From contig CAKPZJ010000035.1 of the NCBI GenBank assembly GCA_934204655.1, positions 1 to 24,781 on the forward strand: a stretch of DNA of 24,781 nt, written 5' to 3'. Source of the DNA: an uncultured Prevotella sp. (lineage in GTDB: Bacteria; Bacteroidota; Bacteroidia; Bacteroidales; Bacteroidaceae). Every line of letters starts with the position of its first letter. Positions within the stretch are counted from its first letter, which is position 1. The translations under genes and the position numbers were made by a program. Shown here in pieces: positions 16,510 through 24,781 of the stretch. Under the pieces are notes generated by a model. It was not told where the DNA came from. It ran no database searches and saw nothing but the letters and a program-made list of their open reading frames with translations.

Positions 16510-19500
16510 TTAATCAAGTTTGATACTTAAACCAAGACCACGGAGTTCGTGGAGGAGCACATTCAAAGACTCAGGGATGCCCGGGGTGGGCATAGCATCG
16601 CCCTTGACGATAGCCTCGTAAGCCTTAGAACGGCCTACCACATCATCACTCTTAATGGTAAGAATCTCCTGAAGGACATGACTGGCACCGAAAGCCTCAA
16701 GAGCCCAAACCTCCATCTCTCCAAAACGCTGACCACCGAACTGGGCCTTACCACCAAGTGGCTGCTGAGTAATCAGACTGTACGGGCCGATAGAACGGGC
16801 GTGCATCTTGTCCTCAACCATGTGGCCGAGCTTCAAGAAGTAAGTGATACCGATGGTAGCAGGCTGGTCAAACTTCTCACCAGTCTCGCCATCATAGATA
16901 TAGGTAGAGCAGAGACGGGGCAGGCCGGCCTTGTCGGTCCATTCTGAGAGGTCGTTCAACTTGGCACCATCAAAGATAGGTGTAGCGAACTTCACACCGA
17001 GTTTCTTACCGGCAGCACCAAGAATGGCCTCGAATATCTGACCCAAGTTCATACGCGAAGGCACACCCATAGGGTTAAGTACCAGGTCTACAGGACGTCC
17101 ATCCTCCAAGAACGGCATATCCTCTGGACGAACTACCTTAGAAACGATACCCTTGTTACCATGACGGCCAGCCAACTTATCACCTACCTGTATCTTACGT
17201 TTCTTGGCGATGTACACCTTGGCCATCTGGAGGATGCCCGAAGGTAGCTCGTCACCGATAGTAATAGCAAACTTACGACGCTTCAGTTCGGCATCCAGCT
17301 GCTTGTACTTACGGATGTAATTCATAATGAGCTTCTGGATGAGTCCGTCAGTATGTCCATCGCCTGTCCATCCATTACTCTGAATACCGTCATACTCCAG
17401 GTTCTTCAGAGCGGGAGCGGTGAATGTGCTGCCCTTAGCAATAATCTCTGCACCGGTATAGTCCTTGATGCCCTCAGACTTCTTGCCATCAGTCAGTTCG
17501 AGCAACTTATCAATGAGGATATCCTTCAAGTCCTCATTCTTAGCCTCGTATTCTTCGTCTATCTTAGCAAGAACTATCTTGTCCTGCTTCTTTGACTCAC
17601 GGGTCTTAATAGCACGAGAGAAGAGTTTCTTGTCGATTACAACACCACTCAGAGAAGGATTGGCCTTCAACGAAGAGTCCTTCACATCACCAGCCTTGTC
17701 GCCGAAGATGGCACGGAGCAACTTCTCCTCTGGCGAGGGATCACTCTCACCCTTAGGCGAAATCTTACCTATCAGAATGTCGCCTGGCTCTACGCGGGCA
17801 CCTACACGGATAACACCGTTCTCATCAAGGTCTTTGGTGGCTTCCTCACTAACGTTAGGTATATCAGAGGTAAACTCCTCAACGCCACGCTTGGTCTCAC
17901 GTACATCAAGTGAGTACTCGTCTACGTGAACAGAGGTGAGGACATCATCGCGTACCAAACGCTCAGAGATAACCACGGCATCCTCATAGTTATAGCCCTT
18001 CCATGGGATATAGGCAACCAGCAGGTTACGACCTAAGGCCAATTCGCCATTCTCGGTAGCATAACCTTCTGTGAGGATGTCACCTTCCTTAACACGCTGG
18101 CCCTTACTACAGATGGGGCGCAGGTCTATGGTCATATTCTGGTTGGTACGACGGAACTTCGGTATACGGTATTCCTTCAAGGCGGGCTCGAAGCTAACGA
18201 AGTCTTCCTCCTCAGTGCGGTCATAGAGTATGCGGATAGTAGTAGCATCTACATATTCTATAACGCCAGCGCCTTCGGCTGTAATCATCGTACGAGAGTC
18301 CTCGCACACTTTCTTCTCCAAACCGGTACCTACAATAGGTGCATCGTTATGAAGCAATGGCACGGCCTGACGCATCATGTTACATCCCATCAAGGCACGG
18401 TGACCATCGTCATGCTCCAAGAACGGAATAAGACCGGCAGAAACCGATGCTATCTGCTGGGGAGCCACATCCATGAGGTCTACCTGCTCTGGGGGTACTA
18501 CTGGATAATCGGCATCCTTACGGCACTTCACCACTTTACGGATAAAGTCACCCTCAGGAGTCAACGGGGCATTACCCTGGCCAATAATCTTACCCTCCTC
18601 TTCCTCGGCAGTAAGATACAGCACGTCATTGTTATCCATATCTGCCTTACCGTTTTCAATCTTACGATACGGAGTAACGATAAAGCCGAGGTCATTAATC
18701 TTGGCATACAGACAGAGAGACGAGATAAGACCAATGTTAGGACCTTCAGGACTCTCAATTGGGCACAGGCGACCATAGTGAGTATAGTGAACGTCGCGCA
18801 CCTCAAATCCGGCACGCTCACGAGACAGACCGCCAGGGCCAAGGGCCGAAAGACGACGCTTGTGAGTAACCTCTGCCAATGGGTTGGTCTGATCCATGAA
18901 CTGGCTCAGAGGGTTGGTACCAAAGAATGAGTTAATGACACTCGAAATAGTCTTTGCATTAATCAAGTCTGTAGGAGTAAACACCTCGTTGTCGCGTACA
19001 TTCATACGCTCACGGATTGTTCTGCTCATACGGGCCAGTCCTATTGAGAACTGATTGGCCAACTGCTCGCCCACCGTGCGTACACGACGGTTACTCAGAT
19101 GGTCAATATCATCAACCGTTGCATTAGAGTTAATCAGCTGGATGAGATATTTAATGATCTCTATAATATCCTCCTTGGTCAGCACACGGACATCCATGTC
19201 GGTATTGAGTCCCAGCTTCTTATTAATACGATAACGGCCTACCTCACCAAGGTCGTAACGCTTATCCGAGAAGAACAAGTTCTGGAAAACTTCCTTAGCA
19301 CTTGCATCATCGGCAGGGTCAGCATTACGCAACTGGCGATATATATATAATACAGCTTCCTTCTCAGAGTTAGATGGATCCTTGGCCAGTGTGTTGAAGA
19401 TGATAGAATACTTGTTGGCAGCTGTTGCATCCTTATGGAGAAGGATTGTTGAAGCACCGCTGTCAAGAATATCTTCCACATTATCCTCAGAGATAACCGT

Positions 19501-20322
19501 CTCGCGCTCTACGATAACCTCGTTGCGCTCGATAGATACCACCTCGGCAGTATCTTCATCCACGAAGTCCTCTGTCCATCTCTTCAGTACGCTACCAGCA
19601 AGTTTTCTGCCGATGCAGGCTTTCAGATTCTTCTTGTTTACCTTAACCTCTTCAGCCAAATCAAAGATACGCAGAATATCTTTATCCGTCTCATAACCAA
19701 TGGCACGAAGCAATGTTGTAACAGGCAATTTCTTCTTTCGGTCGATATAAGCATACATTACATTGTTTATATCGGTAGCGAACTCTATCCAAGACCCCTT
19801 GAACGGAATTACACGTGCGCTATAAAGCACAGTACCATTAGCGTGTACACCCTGACCGAAGAAAACACCCGGCGAACGGTGCAGCTGAGCCACTACCACA
19901 CGCTCAGCACCGTTGATTACGAATGTGCCGTTCTTTGTCATGTATGGGATTGTACCAAGGAATACATCCTGAATTACGGCCTTAAAGTCCTCATGGTCAG
20001 GATCGGTACAATACAGTTTCATCTTAGCCTTCAAAGGTACACTATATGTCAGCCCACGCTCCAGACATTCATCTATTGTATAGCGAGGCGGGTCAATATA
20101 GTAATCCAAGAACTCAAGAACGAAATTATTACGAGTGTCGGTGATAGGGAAGTTCTCTGCGAACACCTTATACAGGCCGTCATTCTTGCGTTCTTCAGGC
20201 GGAGTTTCCAACTGTAGAAAATCCTTGAAGGATTTCAACTGCACATCGAGAAAATCCGGATAAGGATACGGATTATGCACGCTGGCAAAATTTACTCTGT
20301 TATCAACAATTTTTGTAGCCAT
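16510..20322 (-). CDS. rpoB: DNA-directed RNA polymerase subunit beta
   Basis: The 1270-residue second-largest subunit, which forms the DNA and RNA binding side of the active cleft. The rifampicin pocket (about residues 465-505) reads [20 protein letters not shown], followed by [14 protein letters not shown]. The residues equivalent to E. coli Asp516, His526 and Ser531 are the sensitive types. Other landmarks are [20 protein letters not shown], the conserved [17 protein letters not shown] segment, [12 protein letters not shown] and, near the C-terminus, [19 protein letters not shown]. The start [12 protein letters not shown] is preceded by a 133-base gap from rplL that contains a possible attenuator. 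The protein ends IKLD just before rpoC. Confidence 0.98.
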   Translation of the reverse strand: MATKIVDNRVNFASVHNPYPYPDFLDVQLKSFKDFLQLETPPEERKNDGLYKVFAENFPITDTRNNFVLEFLDYYIDPPRYTIDECLERGLTYSVPLKAKMKLYCTDPDHEDFKAVIQDVFLGTIPYMTKNGTFVINGAERVVVAQLHRSPGVFFGQGVHANGTVLYSARVIPFKGSWIEFATDINNVMYAYIDRKKKLPVTTLLRAIGYETDKDILRIFDLAEEVKVNKKNLKACIGRKLAGSVLKRWTEDFVDEDTAEVVSIERNEVIVERETVISEDNVEDILDSGASTILLHKDATAANKYSIIFNTLAKDPSNSEKEAVLYIYRQLRNADPADDASAKEVFQNLFFSDKRYDLGEVGRYRINKKLGLNTDMDVRVLTKEDIIEIIKYLIQLINSNATVDDIDHLSNRRVRTVGEQLANQFSIGLARMSRTIRERMNVRDNEVFTPTDLINAKTISSVINSFFGTNPLSQFMDQTNPLAEVTHKRRLSALGPGGLSRERAGFEVRDVHYTHYGRLCPIESPEGPNIGLISSLCLYAKINDLGFIVTPYRKIENGKADMDNNDVLYLTAEEEEGKIIGQGNAPLTPEGDFIRKVVKCRKDADYPVVPPEQVDLMDVAPQQIASVSAGLIPFLEHDDGHRALMGCNMMRQAVPLLHNDAPIVGTGLEKKVCEDSRTMITAEGAGVIEYVDATTIRILYDRTEEEDFVSFEPALKEYRIPKFRRTNQNMTIDLRPICSKGQRVKEGDILTEGYATENGELALGRNLLVAYIPWKGYNYEDAVVISERLVRDDVLTSVHVDEYSLDVRETKRGVEEFTSDIPNVSEEATKDLDENGVIRVGARVEPGDILIGKISPKGESDPSPEEKLLRAIFGDKAGDVKDSSLKANPSLSGVVIDKKLFSRAIKTRESKKQDKIVLAKIDEEYEAKNEDLKDILIDKLLELTDGKKSEGIKDYTGAEIIAKGSTFTAPALKNLEYDGIQSNGWTGDGHTDGLIQKLIMNYIRKYKQLDAELKRRKFAITIGDELPSGILQMAKVYIAKKRKIQVGDKLAGRHGNKGIVSKVVRPEDMPFLEDGRPVDLVLNPMGVPSRMNLGQIFEAILGAAGKKLGVKFATPIFDGAKLNDLSEWTDKAGLPRLCSTYIYDGETGEKFDQPATIGITYFLKLGHMVEDKMHARSIGPYSLITQQPLGGKAQFGGQRFGEMEVWALEAFGASHVLQEILTIKSDDVVGRSKAYEAIVKGDAMPTPGIPESLNVLLHELRGLGLSIKLD

Positions 20323-20392
20323 AAAATGATTTAAATAATCGGTGGTGAAAGCCTTAGGGAGCGTTATGCCCTTTTATGCCATCAAAAGACAC

Positions 20393-20440
20393 AAAAAGGT
20401 TAGGACTCACCGACTGGGCAAATCCTAACCATATTTAGGA
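20393..20440 (-). promoter_or_regulatory. Putative terminator/antiterminator attenuator between rplL and rpoB
   Basis: On the minus strand three complementary segments occur in order: TCCTAA (20440-20435), GGTTAGGA (20430-20423) and TCCTAACC (20405-20398), followed by five Ts (20397-20393). Pairing of the second and third gives a perfect 8-bp terminator stem with a T-tract. Pairing of the first and second gives a 6-bp stem with a six-base loop that prevents it. The first segment lies 16 bases after the rplL stop codon, where a terminating ribosome could cover it. In E. coli an attenuator also lies between rplL and rpoB and lowers polymerase synthesis relative to L7/L12. The switch mechanism here is an inference. 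Confidence 0.6.
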
Positions 20441-20455
20441 GAAATCTAAGTTTTA

Positions 20456-20833
20456 TTACTTGAGCTCTACCTTAGCACCAGCATCCTCGATAGCCTTCTT
20501 CAAGTTCTCAGCCTCTTCCTTAGAGAGACCTTCCTTTACAGTTGCAGGAGCGCCATCTACGAGATCCTTAGCCTCTTTCAGACCAAGGCCACAAGCCTCC
20601 TTAACGGCCTTAACAACCTGGAGCTTTGTAGCACCAACCTCAGTGAGGACAACGTCGAAAGAAGACTTCTCCTCAGCTGCAGCTGCACCACCAGCAGCAG
20701 GACCAGCAGCAACAGCAACAGCTGCAGCTGCGGGCTCAATACCATACTCGTCCTTCAGGACTGTTGCCAACTCATTTACTTCCTTAACAGTAAGATTTAC
20801 TAATTCTTCTGCAATAGCTTTAATGTCTGCCAT
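20456..20833 (-). CDS. rplL: 50S ribosomal protein L7/L12
   Basis: A 125-residue stalk protein present in several copies per ribosome, where it recruits EF-Tu, EF-G and other GTPases. It shows an N-terminal dimerisation helix region ([20 protein letters not shown]), an Ala/Gly-rich hinge ([14 protein letters not shown]) and the conserved globular C-terminal domain [20 protein letters not shown] to the end KVELK. It lies 77 bases after rplJ, in an AT-rich gap that contains only a weak imperfect hairpin. It is followed by the possible attenuator before rpoB. Confidence 0.97.
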   Translation of the reverse strand: MADIKAIAEELVNLTVKEVNELATVLKDEYGIEPAAAAVAVAAGPAAGGAAAAEEKSSFDVVLTEVGATKLQVVKAVKEACGLGLKEAKDLVDGAPATVKEGLSKEEAENLKKAIEDAGAKVELK

Positions 20834-20910
20834 TTTATTATCAATTTTAATTGTTCGTGTTAATAAATATATCTTTTGACTTTATTAATTGTAATTTACA
20901 TTGCAATTAT

Positions 20911-21426
20911 TTATTCAGGACGCTCGCCTAAAGTCTTGAGCACACCATGGATGGTGTTTGCGCCTGACTGAAGAGCAGAAATGACATTCTTTGTCGGAGA
21001 CTGCAACAGAGATACAATCTCTGCAATAACCTCGTTCTTGCTCTTGATCGCCACGAGTTCCTCGAGCTGGTTTGCTCCGTAGAAACCCTCTTCTGCGTAA
21101 GCAGCCTTAAGTGCGGGGATACCCTCTTTGGTATATTCCTTAAGCAGCTTGGCAGGTACATTCGCAGTATTGGTGAACAGGACGGCAGTACTACCCTTCA
21201 AGCTACCATAGATTTCAGAGAAGTCTATGTCTGAAGCCTCGAAAGCCTTGTGAAGAAGAGTATTCTTCACTACTACCATCTTAATCTCATTCTTGAAACA
21301 CTTGCGACGGAAATCACTGGTCTTCTCTGCATTCAGTCCCGATACATCTACGAGATAGAAGTGAGCATAGTCCTGCAGTTTCTGTCCAAGTTCTGCTATA
21401 ATAGTATCTTTAAGTTCTTTCTTCAT
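20911..21426 (-). CDS. rplJ: 50S ribosomal protein L10
   Basis: A 171-residue protein that anchors L7/L12 dimers to 23S rRNA at the base of the ribosomal stalk. The N-terminal RNA-binding domain (MKKELKDTIIAELGQKLQDY, FYLVDVSGLNAEKTSDFRRK) and the middle part (VVVKNTLLHKAF, GSTAVLFT) are typical, and the C-terminal helix carries the L12-binding region. The gap from rplA is only 18 bases, so the long L10-binding leader found before rplJ in E. coli is absent. Confidence 0.96.
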   Translation of the reverse strand: MKKELKDTIIAELGQKLQDYAHFYLVDVSGLNAEKTSDFRRKCFKNEIKMVVVKNTLLHKAFEASDIDFSEIYGSLKGSTAVLFTNTANVPAKLLKEYTKEGIPALKAAYAEEGFYGANQLEELVAIKSKNEVIAEIVSLLQSPTKNVISALQSGANTIHGVLKTLGERPE

Positions 21427-21444
21427 TGTACAAAACTTTTAGAG

Positions 21445-22137
21445 TTATTCAACTGATTTCGGATCAATCTTGATACCCTTACTCATAGTGCTCGAAATAA
21501 AGATACTCTTAATATATGTACCTTTAGCAGCAGCAGGCTTCAGTTTGATAACAGTCTGGACAAACTCCTTTGCATTACCAAATATCTGCTCGGGTGTCAT
21601 ATTAACCTTGCCGATTGAAGTATGGATAATACCAGCCTTATCAACCTTAAAGTCTATCTTACCCTGCTTTACATCCTTTACTGCCTTTGCAACATCCATA
21701 GTCACAGTACCGCTCTTAGGGTTAGGCATCAAGCCACGGGGACCGAGTACACGACCCAGAGGACCTACCTTACCCATGCAAGACGGCATGGTGATGATGA
21801 CATCTACATCTGTCCATCCACCTTTGATTTTCTCGATATATTCATCAAGACCAACATAATCAGCACCTGCCTCTTTGGCAGCTGCCTCCTGATCAGGGGT
21901 ACAGAGAGCCAGCACGCGCGTAACCTTACCTGTTCCGTTAGGAAGAGATACCACGCCACGCACCATCTGGTTAGCCTTACGCGGGTCTACACCCAAACGT
22001 ACGTCCATATCTACAGAAGCGTCAAACTTAGTAGTGGTAATTTCCTTCACCAGTTCGGCAGCCTCCTTCAATGTGTAGACCTTCCCTGCTTCAACCTTCT
22101 CAGCTACTGATTTTTGATTTTTTGTCAGTTTACTCAT
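21445..22137 (-). CDS. rplA: 50S ribosomal protein L1
   Basis: A 230-residue two-domain protein of the mobile L1 stalk that helps E-site tRNA leave; in many bacteria it also represses its own operon by binding the mRNA leader. The family signature is complete, including [20 protein letters not shown] near the start and [20 protein letters not shown] followed by MPNPKSGTV in domain II. The gene begins 20 bases after the rplK stop and is followed by rplJ after 18 bases, so the four ribosomal genes are tightly packed. Confidence 0.97.
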   Translation of the reverse strand: MSKLTKNQKSVAEKVEAGKVYTLKEAAELVKEITTTKFDASVDMDVRLGVDPRKANQMVRGVVSLPNGTGKVTRVLALCTPDQEAAAKEAGADYVGLDEYIEKIKGGWTDVDVIITMPSCMGKVGPLGRVLGPRGLMPNPKSGTVTMDVAKAVKDVKQGKIDFKVDKAGIIHTSIGKVNMTPEQIFGNAKEFVQTVIKLKPAAAKGTYIKSIFISSTMSKGIKIDPKSVE

Positions 22138-22157
22138 CTTTAATTGAAGTTTAAAAT

Positions 22158-22598
22158 TTACATTTCAGGGAAGTCCCCTTTTACAGTAATACCCATACTG
22201 CGAGCAGTACCGGCAACAAGTCTCATTGCACTCTCGATGGTGAAGCAATTCAAATCTGCCATCTTATCCTCAGCGATAGCTTTCACCTGTTCCCAGGTTA
22301 CAGATGCCACCTTCTGACGGTTAGGCTGAGCAGAACCACTCTTTACCTTAGCTGCCTCCTTGAGCTGTACAGCTGCAGGAGGAGTCTTGATAACAAAGCT
22401 GAAAGACTTGTCTGTATAATAAGTGATAACAACAGGAAGTATCTTACCTGCCTTATCCTGGGTTCTGGCGTTGAACTCTTTGCAGAATCCCATAATGTTG
22501 ATACCCTTAGAACCCAGAGCAGGGCCTACGGGTGGTGAAGGATTCGCAGCGCCACCTTTAATCTGTAATTTGATTAATCCAGCAACTTCTTTAGCCAT
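22158..22598 (-). CDS. rplK: 50S ribosomal protein L11
   Basis: A 146-residue protein of the GTPase-associated centre on 23S rRNA. The start at 22598 ([20 protein letters not shown]) is the conserved one. An in-frame ATG at 22655 would add 19 residues read from the promoter region. Landmarks are [20 protein letters not shown] and the C-terminal RNA-binding domain ending in [17 protein letters not shown]. It is the first gene of the rplKAJL-rpoBC run, behind a near-consensus promoter. Confidence 0.97.
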   Translation of the reverse strand: MAKEVAGLIKLQIKGGAANPSPPVGPALGSKGINIMGFCKEFNARTQDKAGKILPVVITYYTDKSFSFVIKTPPAAVQLKEAAKVKSGSAQPNRQKVASVTWEQVKAIAEDKMADLNCFTIESAMRLVAGTARSMGITVKGDFPEM

Positions 22599-22652
22599 TT
22601 TGTTAATAATTGATTTTTGATTAATTATCAGTCGTAAGAGTGGAAGCCTCTC

Positions 22653-22682
22653 CAACTATACAGGATTGACACACCGTAACAA
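22653..22682 (-). promoter_or_regulatory. Promoter of the rplKAJL-rpoBC operon
   Basis: On the minus strand TTG (22682-22680) lies 19 bases before TATAGTTG (22660-22653), which matches seven of eight positions of the Bacteroidetes pattern TAnnTTTG counting the two free bases. The expected start is near 22646, giving a leader of about 48 bases before the rplK ATG. That leader could hold an L1-binding site, but I could not identify one. Confidence 0.55.
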
Positions 22683-22690
22683 TATGCGCC

Positions 22691-23236
22691 TTATCCTTCT
22701 TTTTCTACTTGCATAAAATTCAGTTCCAGTGGAGTCTTCCGGCCAAATATCTTAACCATAACTTTCAGCTTGTGCTTCTCAGAGTTCACCTCTTCGATAA
22801 CACCGCTAAATCCACTGAATGGGCCATCGGTCACCTTAACCATCTCGTCTACCTCAAACGGTATATTCACATCATTGGCAAGTTCAACCTCTTCAGCAGC
22901 GCCAAGCATCCGATTAATATCGCTCTGTGGCACTGGCGAGGGCTCATCCAACCCACCAAGGAAGCCAAGACAATTAGGCATAAAGCGCAGCGTATGAGCC
23001 ACGTCTCCTATTAAGTTAGCCTGTATGAAGACATATCCAGGAAGCGAAATCTTCTCTTTCTCCACCCGCTTGCCATTACGCAAAGAAGCATGTTTCTCAG
23101 TTGGGATTAGCACCTGAGCAACATGTGCACTAAGTAGGTCATTGTGCTTCATTTCGGCCTCAATATACTCTTTGAGCTTGGCCTCTTTCCCGCTAACGGC
23201 TCTCAGCACATACCAATTCATTCCAGTTTTTGCCAT
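22691..23236 (-). CDS. nusG: Transcription termination/antitermination factor NusG
   Basis: A 181-residue protein that binds RNA polymerase through its N-terminal domain and Rho or ribosomal S10 through its KOW domain. The N-terminal part reads NWYVLRAVSGKEAKLKEYIE with the expected LPGYVFIQANL and a VAHTLRFMPNCLGFLGG segment. The KOW motif is VKVTDGPFSGFSGVIEEVNS (about 133-152). The start at 23236 (MAKTGMNWYV) is chosen because an upstream ATG at 23251 overlaps the secE stop. The ATG at 23221 is also possible. It lies 11 bases after secE. Confidence 0.95.
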   Translation of the reverse strand: MAKTGMNWYVLRAVSGKEAKLKEYIEAEMKHNDLLSAHVAQVLIPTEKHASLRNGKRVEKEKISLPGYVFIQANLIGDVAHTLRFMPNCLGFLGGLDEPSPVPQSDINRMLGAAEEVELANDVNIPFEVDEMVKVTDGPFSGFSGVIEEVNSEKHKLKVMVKIFGRKTPLELNFMQVEKEG

Positions 23237-23247
23237 TTTTACCGTTA

Positions 23248-23439
23248 TCAATTAGGATAGATGGTACTCATCACAAATCTGAGAAAGCTATCCATTGCGA
23301 AAACAACAAGAGCCACCACTACTGAAGCCGACAACACAACTACTGCGCTATGTGTCAGTTCAGGAAGAGACGGCCAAGTGGTCTTATGTACAAGTTCATC
23401 GTAACAAACCTTGCAATAATTTCCTATCTTCTTAAACAT
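23248..23439 (-). CDS. secE: Preprotein translocase subunit SecE
   Basis: A 63-residue one-helix subunit that clamps SecY in the SecYEG channel of the inner membrane. The amphipathic N-terminal part includes YCKVCYDELVHKTTWPSLPE, where the TWPS motif is characteristic, followed by one membrane helix (about 32-55, SAVVVLSASVVVALVVFAMD). Short length is normal for this phylum. It begins 16 bases after the 3' end of tRNA-Trp, so it must be in the same transcript, and is followed directly by nusG. Confidence 0.95.
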   Translation of the reverse strand: MFKKIGNYCKVCYDELVHKTTWPSLPELTHSAVVVLSASVVVALVVFAMDSFLRFVMSTIYPN

Positions 23440-23455
23440 ATATTCCTTATTTTTG

Positions 23456-23528
23456 CACGGGTTGGAGGGCTCGAACCCCCGACACCTGGTTTTGGAGACC
23501 AGTGCTCTACCAACTGAGCTAAACCCGT
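23456..23528 (-). tRNA. trnW: tRNA-Trp (anticodon CCA)
   Basis: A 73-base cloverleaf on the minus strand. The acceptor stem ACGGGTT/AACCCGT is perfect with discriminator G. The D arm is GCTC..GAGC, the anticodon arm is CTGGT-CTCCAAA-ACCAG giving anticodon CCA, and the T arm is GGGGG-TTCGAGC-CCTCC with one G-U pair. The 3' CCA is not encoded. It lies between tuf and secE in the operon. Confidence 0.97.
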
Positions 23529-23533
23529 AGAAA

Positions 23534-23561
23534 GGTCTCCACCACCGCAGTAGCGGAGACC
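23534..23561 (-). promoter_or_regulatory. Hairpin between tuf and tRNA-Trp
   Basis: On the minus strand GGTCTCC (23561-23555) pairs perfectly with GGAGACC (23540-23534), with an alternative inner stem CCGC/GCGG. Only three Ts follow, so it may be a leaky terminator or a processing site that frees the 5' end of the tRNA six bases downstream. GGAGACC could also pair with the GGTCTCC of the tRNA anticodon arm. Confidence 0.45.
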
Positions 23562-23588
23562 GATATGTTAGATTTACTAACTTCCTAA

Positions 23589-24781
23589 TTACTTAACATC
23601 ATCAAGGAGAGCGGTAATCTGACCAGAACCTACCGTACGGCCACCCTCGCGGATAGCGAAACGCAAACCCTCATTCAGAGCAACCTTGTAGATAAGCTCA
23701 ACCTCAATCTCTACGTTATCACCAGGCATTACCATCTCTACTCCCTCAGGAAGCTTAATTTCACCGGTGCAGTCCATTGTACGGAGATAGAACTGAGGAC
23801 GGTACTTGTTACCGAATGGTGTATGACGGCCACCCTCTTCCTTCTTCAGTACATAGATAGAAGCCTTGAAGTGATCGTGAGGAGTGATAGCACCCGGGTG
23901 TACCACAACCATACCACGCTTAATCTCGTCCTTATCGATACCACGGAGAAGCAGACCTACGTTGTCACCAGCCTCACCCTCGGCCAGAGTCTTACGGAAC
24001 ATCTCAACGCCAGTGATAACTGACTTCTTGTCCTCGCCAAGACCGAGCAACTGAATCTCATCGCCTACCTTACACTTACCAGTCTCGATACGACCAGTAG
24101 CTACAGTACCACGACCTGTAATAGAGAATACATCCTCAACAGGCATCAAGAAAGGCTTATCAACCTCACGCTGGGGCTCCTGAATCCAAGTATCAACCGT
24201 ATCCATCAGTTCTATAACCTTGTCTTCCCACTTCTCAACACCATTCAAGGCACCAAGTGCAGAGCCACGGATAATAGGAGTATCCTCCTCATAACCATAC
24301 TGCTCAAGGATTTCGCGAACCTCCATCTCAACGAGCTCAAGCATTTCCTCGTCGTCTACCATATCACACTTGTTCAGGAACACAACCAGACGAGGTACAT
24401 TTACCTGACGAGCGAGAAGCACGTGCTCACGAGTCTGAGGCATAGGACCATCAGTTGCGGCAACTACCAAGATAGCACCATCCATCTGAGCAGCACCAGT
24501 AACCATGTTCTTTACATAGTCAGCGTGACCCGGGCAGTCTACGTGTGCATAGTGACGCTTTGCAGTTTCATACTCAATGTGAGCAGTGTTGATAGTGATA
24601 CCACGCTCTTTCTCCTCAGGAGCGTTATCAATCTGATCAAATGACTTAACGTCCTCGCCAGTACCCAGTCTCTTGTGAAGAACGAGAGAAATGGCAGCTG
24701 TCAGAGTAGTCTTACCGTGGTCAACGTGACCGATAGTACCGATGTTTACATGCGGTTTGGTACGTACGAATTCTTCTTTAG
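23589..24781 (-). CDS. tuf: Elongation factor Tu (start codon just outside the window)
   Basis: EF-Tu carries aminoacyl-tRNA to the ribosomal A site in a GTP-dependent way. The frame runs to the window edge and reads [20 protein letters not shown] then HGKTTLT. The last base is the second base of the usual Ala codon after ATG, so only four bases are missing and the full protein would be about 398 residues. Visible G-domain motifs are GHVDHGKT, the DCPGH switch region and [10 protein letters not shown]. Domain 2 and 3 segments such as [12 protein letters not shown] and VNVEVELIYK-like [14 protein letters not shown] follow. The conserved C-terminus is [12 protein letters not shown]. It is the first visible gene of the tuf-trnW-secE-nusG run. 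Confidence 0.98.
   Translation of the reverse strand, partial: KEEFVRTKPHVNIGTIGHVDHGKTTLTAAISLVLHKRLGTGEDVKSFDQIDNAPEEKERGITINTAHIEYETAKRHYAHVDCPGHADYVKNMVTGAAQMDGAILVVAATDGPMPQTREHVLLARQVNVPRLVVFLNKCDMVDDEEMLELVEMEVREILEQYGYEEDTPIIRGSALGALNGVEKWEDKVIELMDTVDTWIQEPQREVDKPFLMPVEDVFSITGRGTVATGRIETGKCKVGDEIQLLGLGEDKKSVITGVEMFRKTLAEGEAGDNVGLLLRGIDKDEIKRGMVVVHPGAITPHDHFKASIYVLKKEEGGRHTPFGNKYRPQFYLRTMDCTGEIKLPEGVEMVMPGDNVEIEVELIYKVALNEGLRFAIREGGRTVGSGQITALLDDVK

Noticed and set aside
18850..18930. Possible rifampicin-resistance change in rpoB
   Set aside because: The residues at the main resistance positions (Asp, His and Ser equivalents) are the sensitive types.
20834..20910. AT-rich imperfect hairpin between rplJ and rplL considered as a regulator
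   Set aside because: Only 5 plus 3 base pairs with a mismatch and no T-tract or paired alternative; too weak to call.

Overview
The window looks like a chromosomal segment from a Bacteroidales bacterium, most likely Prevotellaceae. The reasons are a type IX-type C-terminal tail ending in a lysine, a GLPGLI protein beside a TonB-receptor-like barrel, Bacteroidetes promoter boxes (TTG, about 19-21 bases, then TAnnTTTG), A-rich leaders without Shine-Dalgarno sites, and the gene order tuf-trnW-secE-nusG-rplKAJL-rpoBC. The genus is an inference.

Bases 1-1730: the end of a large secreted surface protein, a 65-residue acidic small protein, a very strong bidirectional terminator (36-bp perfect stem), a 28-codon remnant of a ZIP-type metal transporter, and about 450 bases with no recognisable gene.

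Bases 1729-6590 (minus strand, GC-rich): an ECF sigma factor, a one-pass membrane anti-sigma-like protein and a secreted protein with an internal duplication form a tight operon. Downstream, behind its own promoter, is a phosphoethanolamine-transferase-like sulfatase-fold membrane enzyme. Together they suggest an envelope-sensing and envelope-modifying locus, but the link between the sigma factor and the transferase is inferred.

Bases 6745-7834 (plus strand, divergent): an O6-alkylguanine-DNA alkyltransferase and a DEDDh exonuclease two bases apart, a small DNA-repair operon.

Bases 7835-11311 (plus strand, clearly more AT-rich): a leader with an 11-C tract and two inverted repeats, then a GLPGLI secreted protein directly abutting an 877-residue outer-membrane barrel. 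The composition suggests an acquired cassette. A convergent secreted protein of unknown function follows (11382-11921).

Bases 12098-24781 (minus strand): the core transcription and translation cluster, read from right to left: EF-Tu (only the first four bases missing), tRNA-Trp, SecE, NusG, L11, L1, L10, L7/L12, RpoB, RpoC and a strong intrinsic terminator. A near-consensus promoter lies before rplK. The rplL-rpoB gap contains three mutually exclusive segments that look like a terminator/antiterminator switch, which I consider the most interesting regulatory structure here. I found no CRISPR array, intact insertion sequence, or clear defence system.
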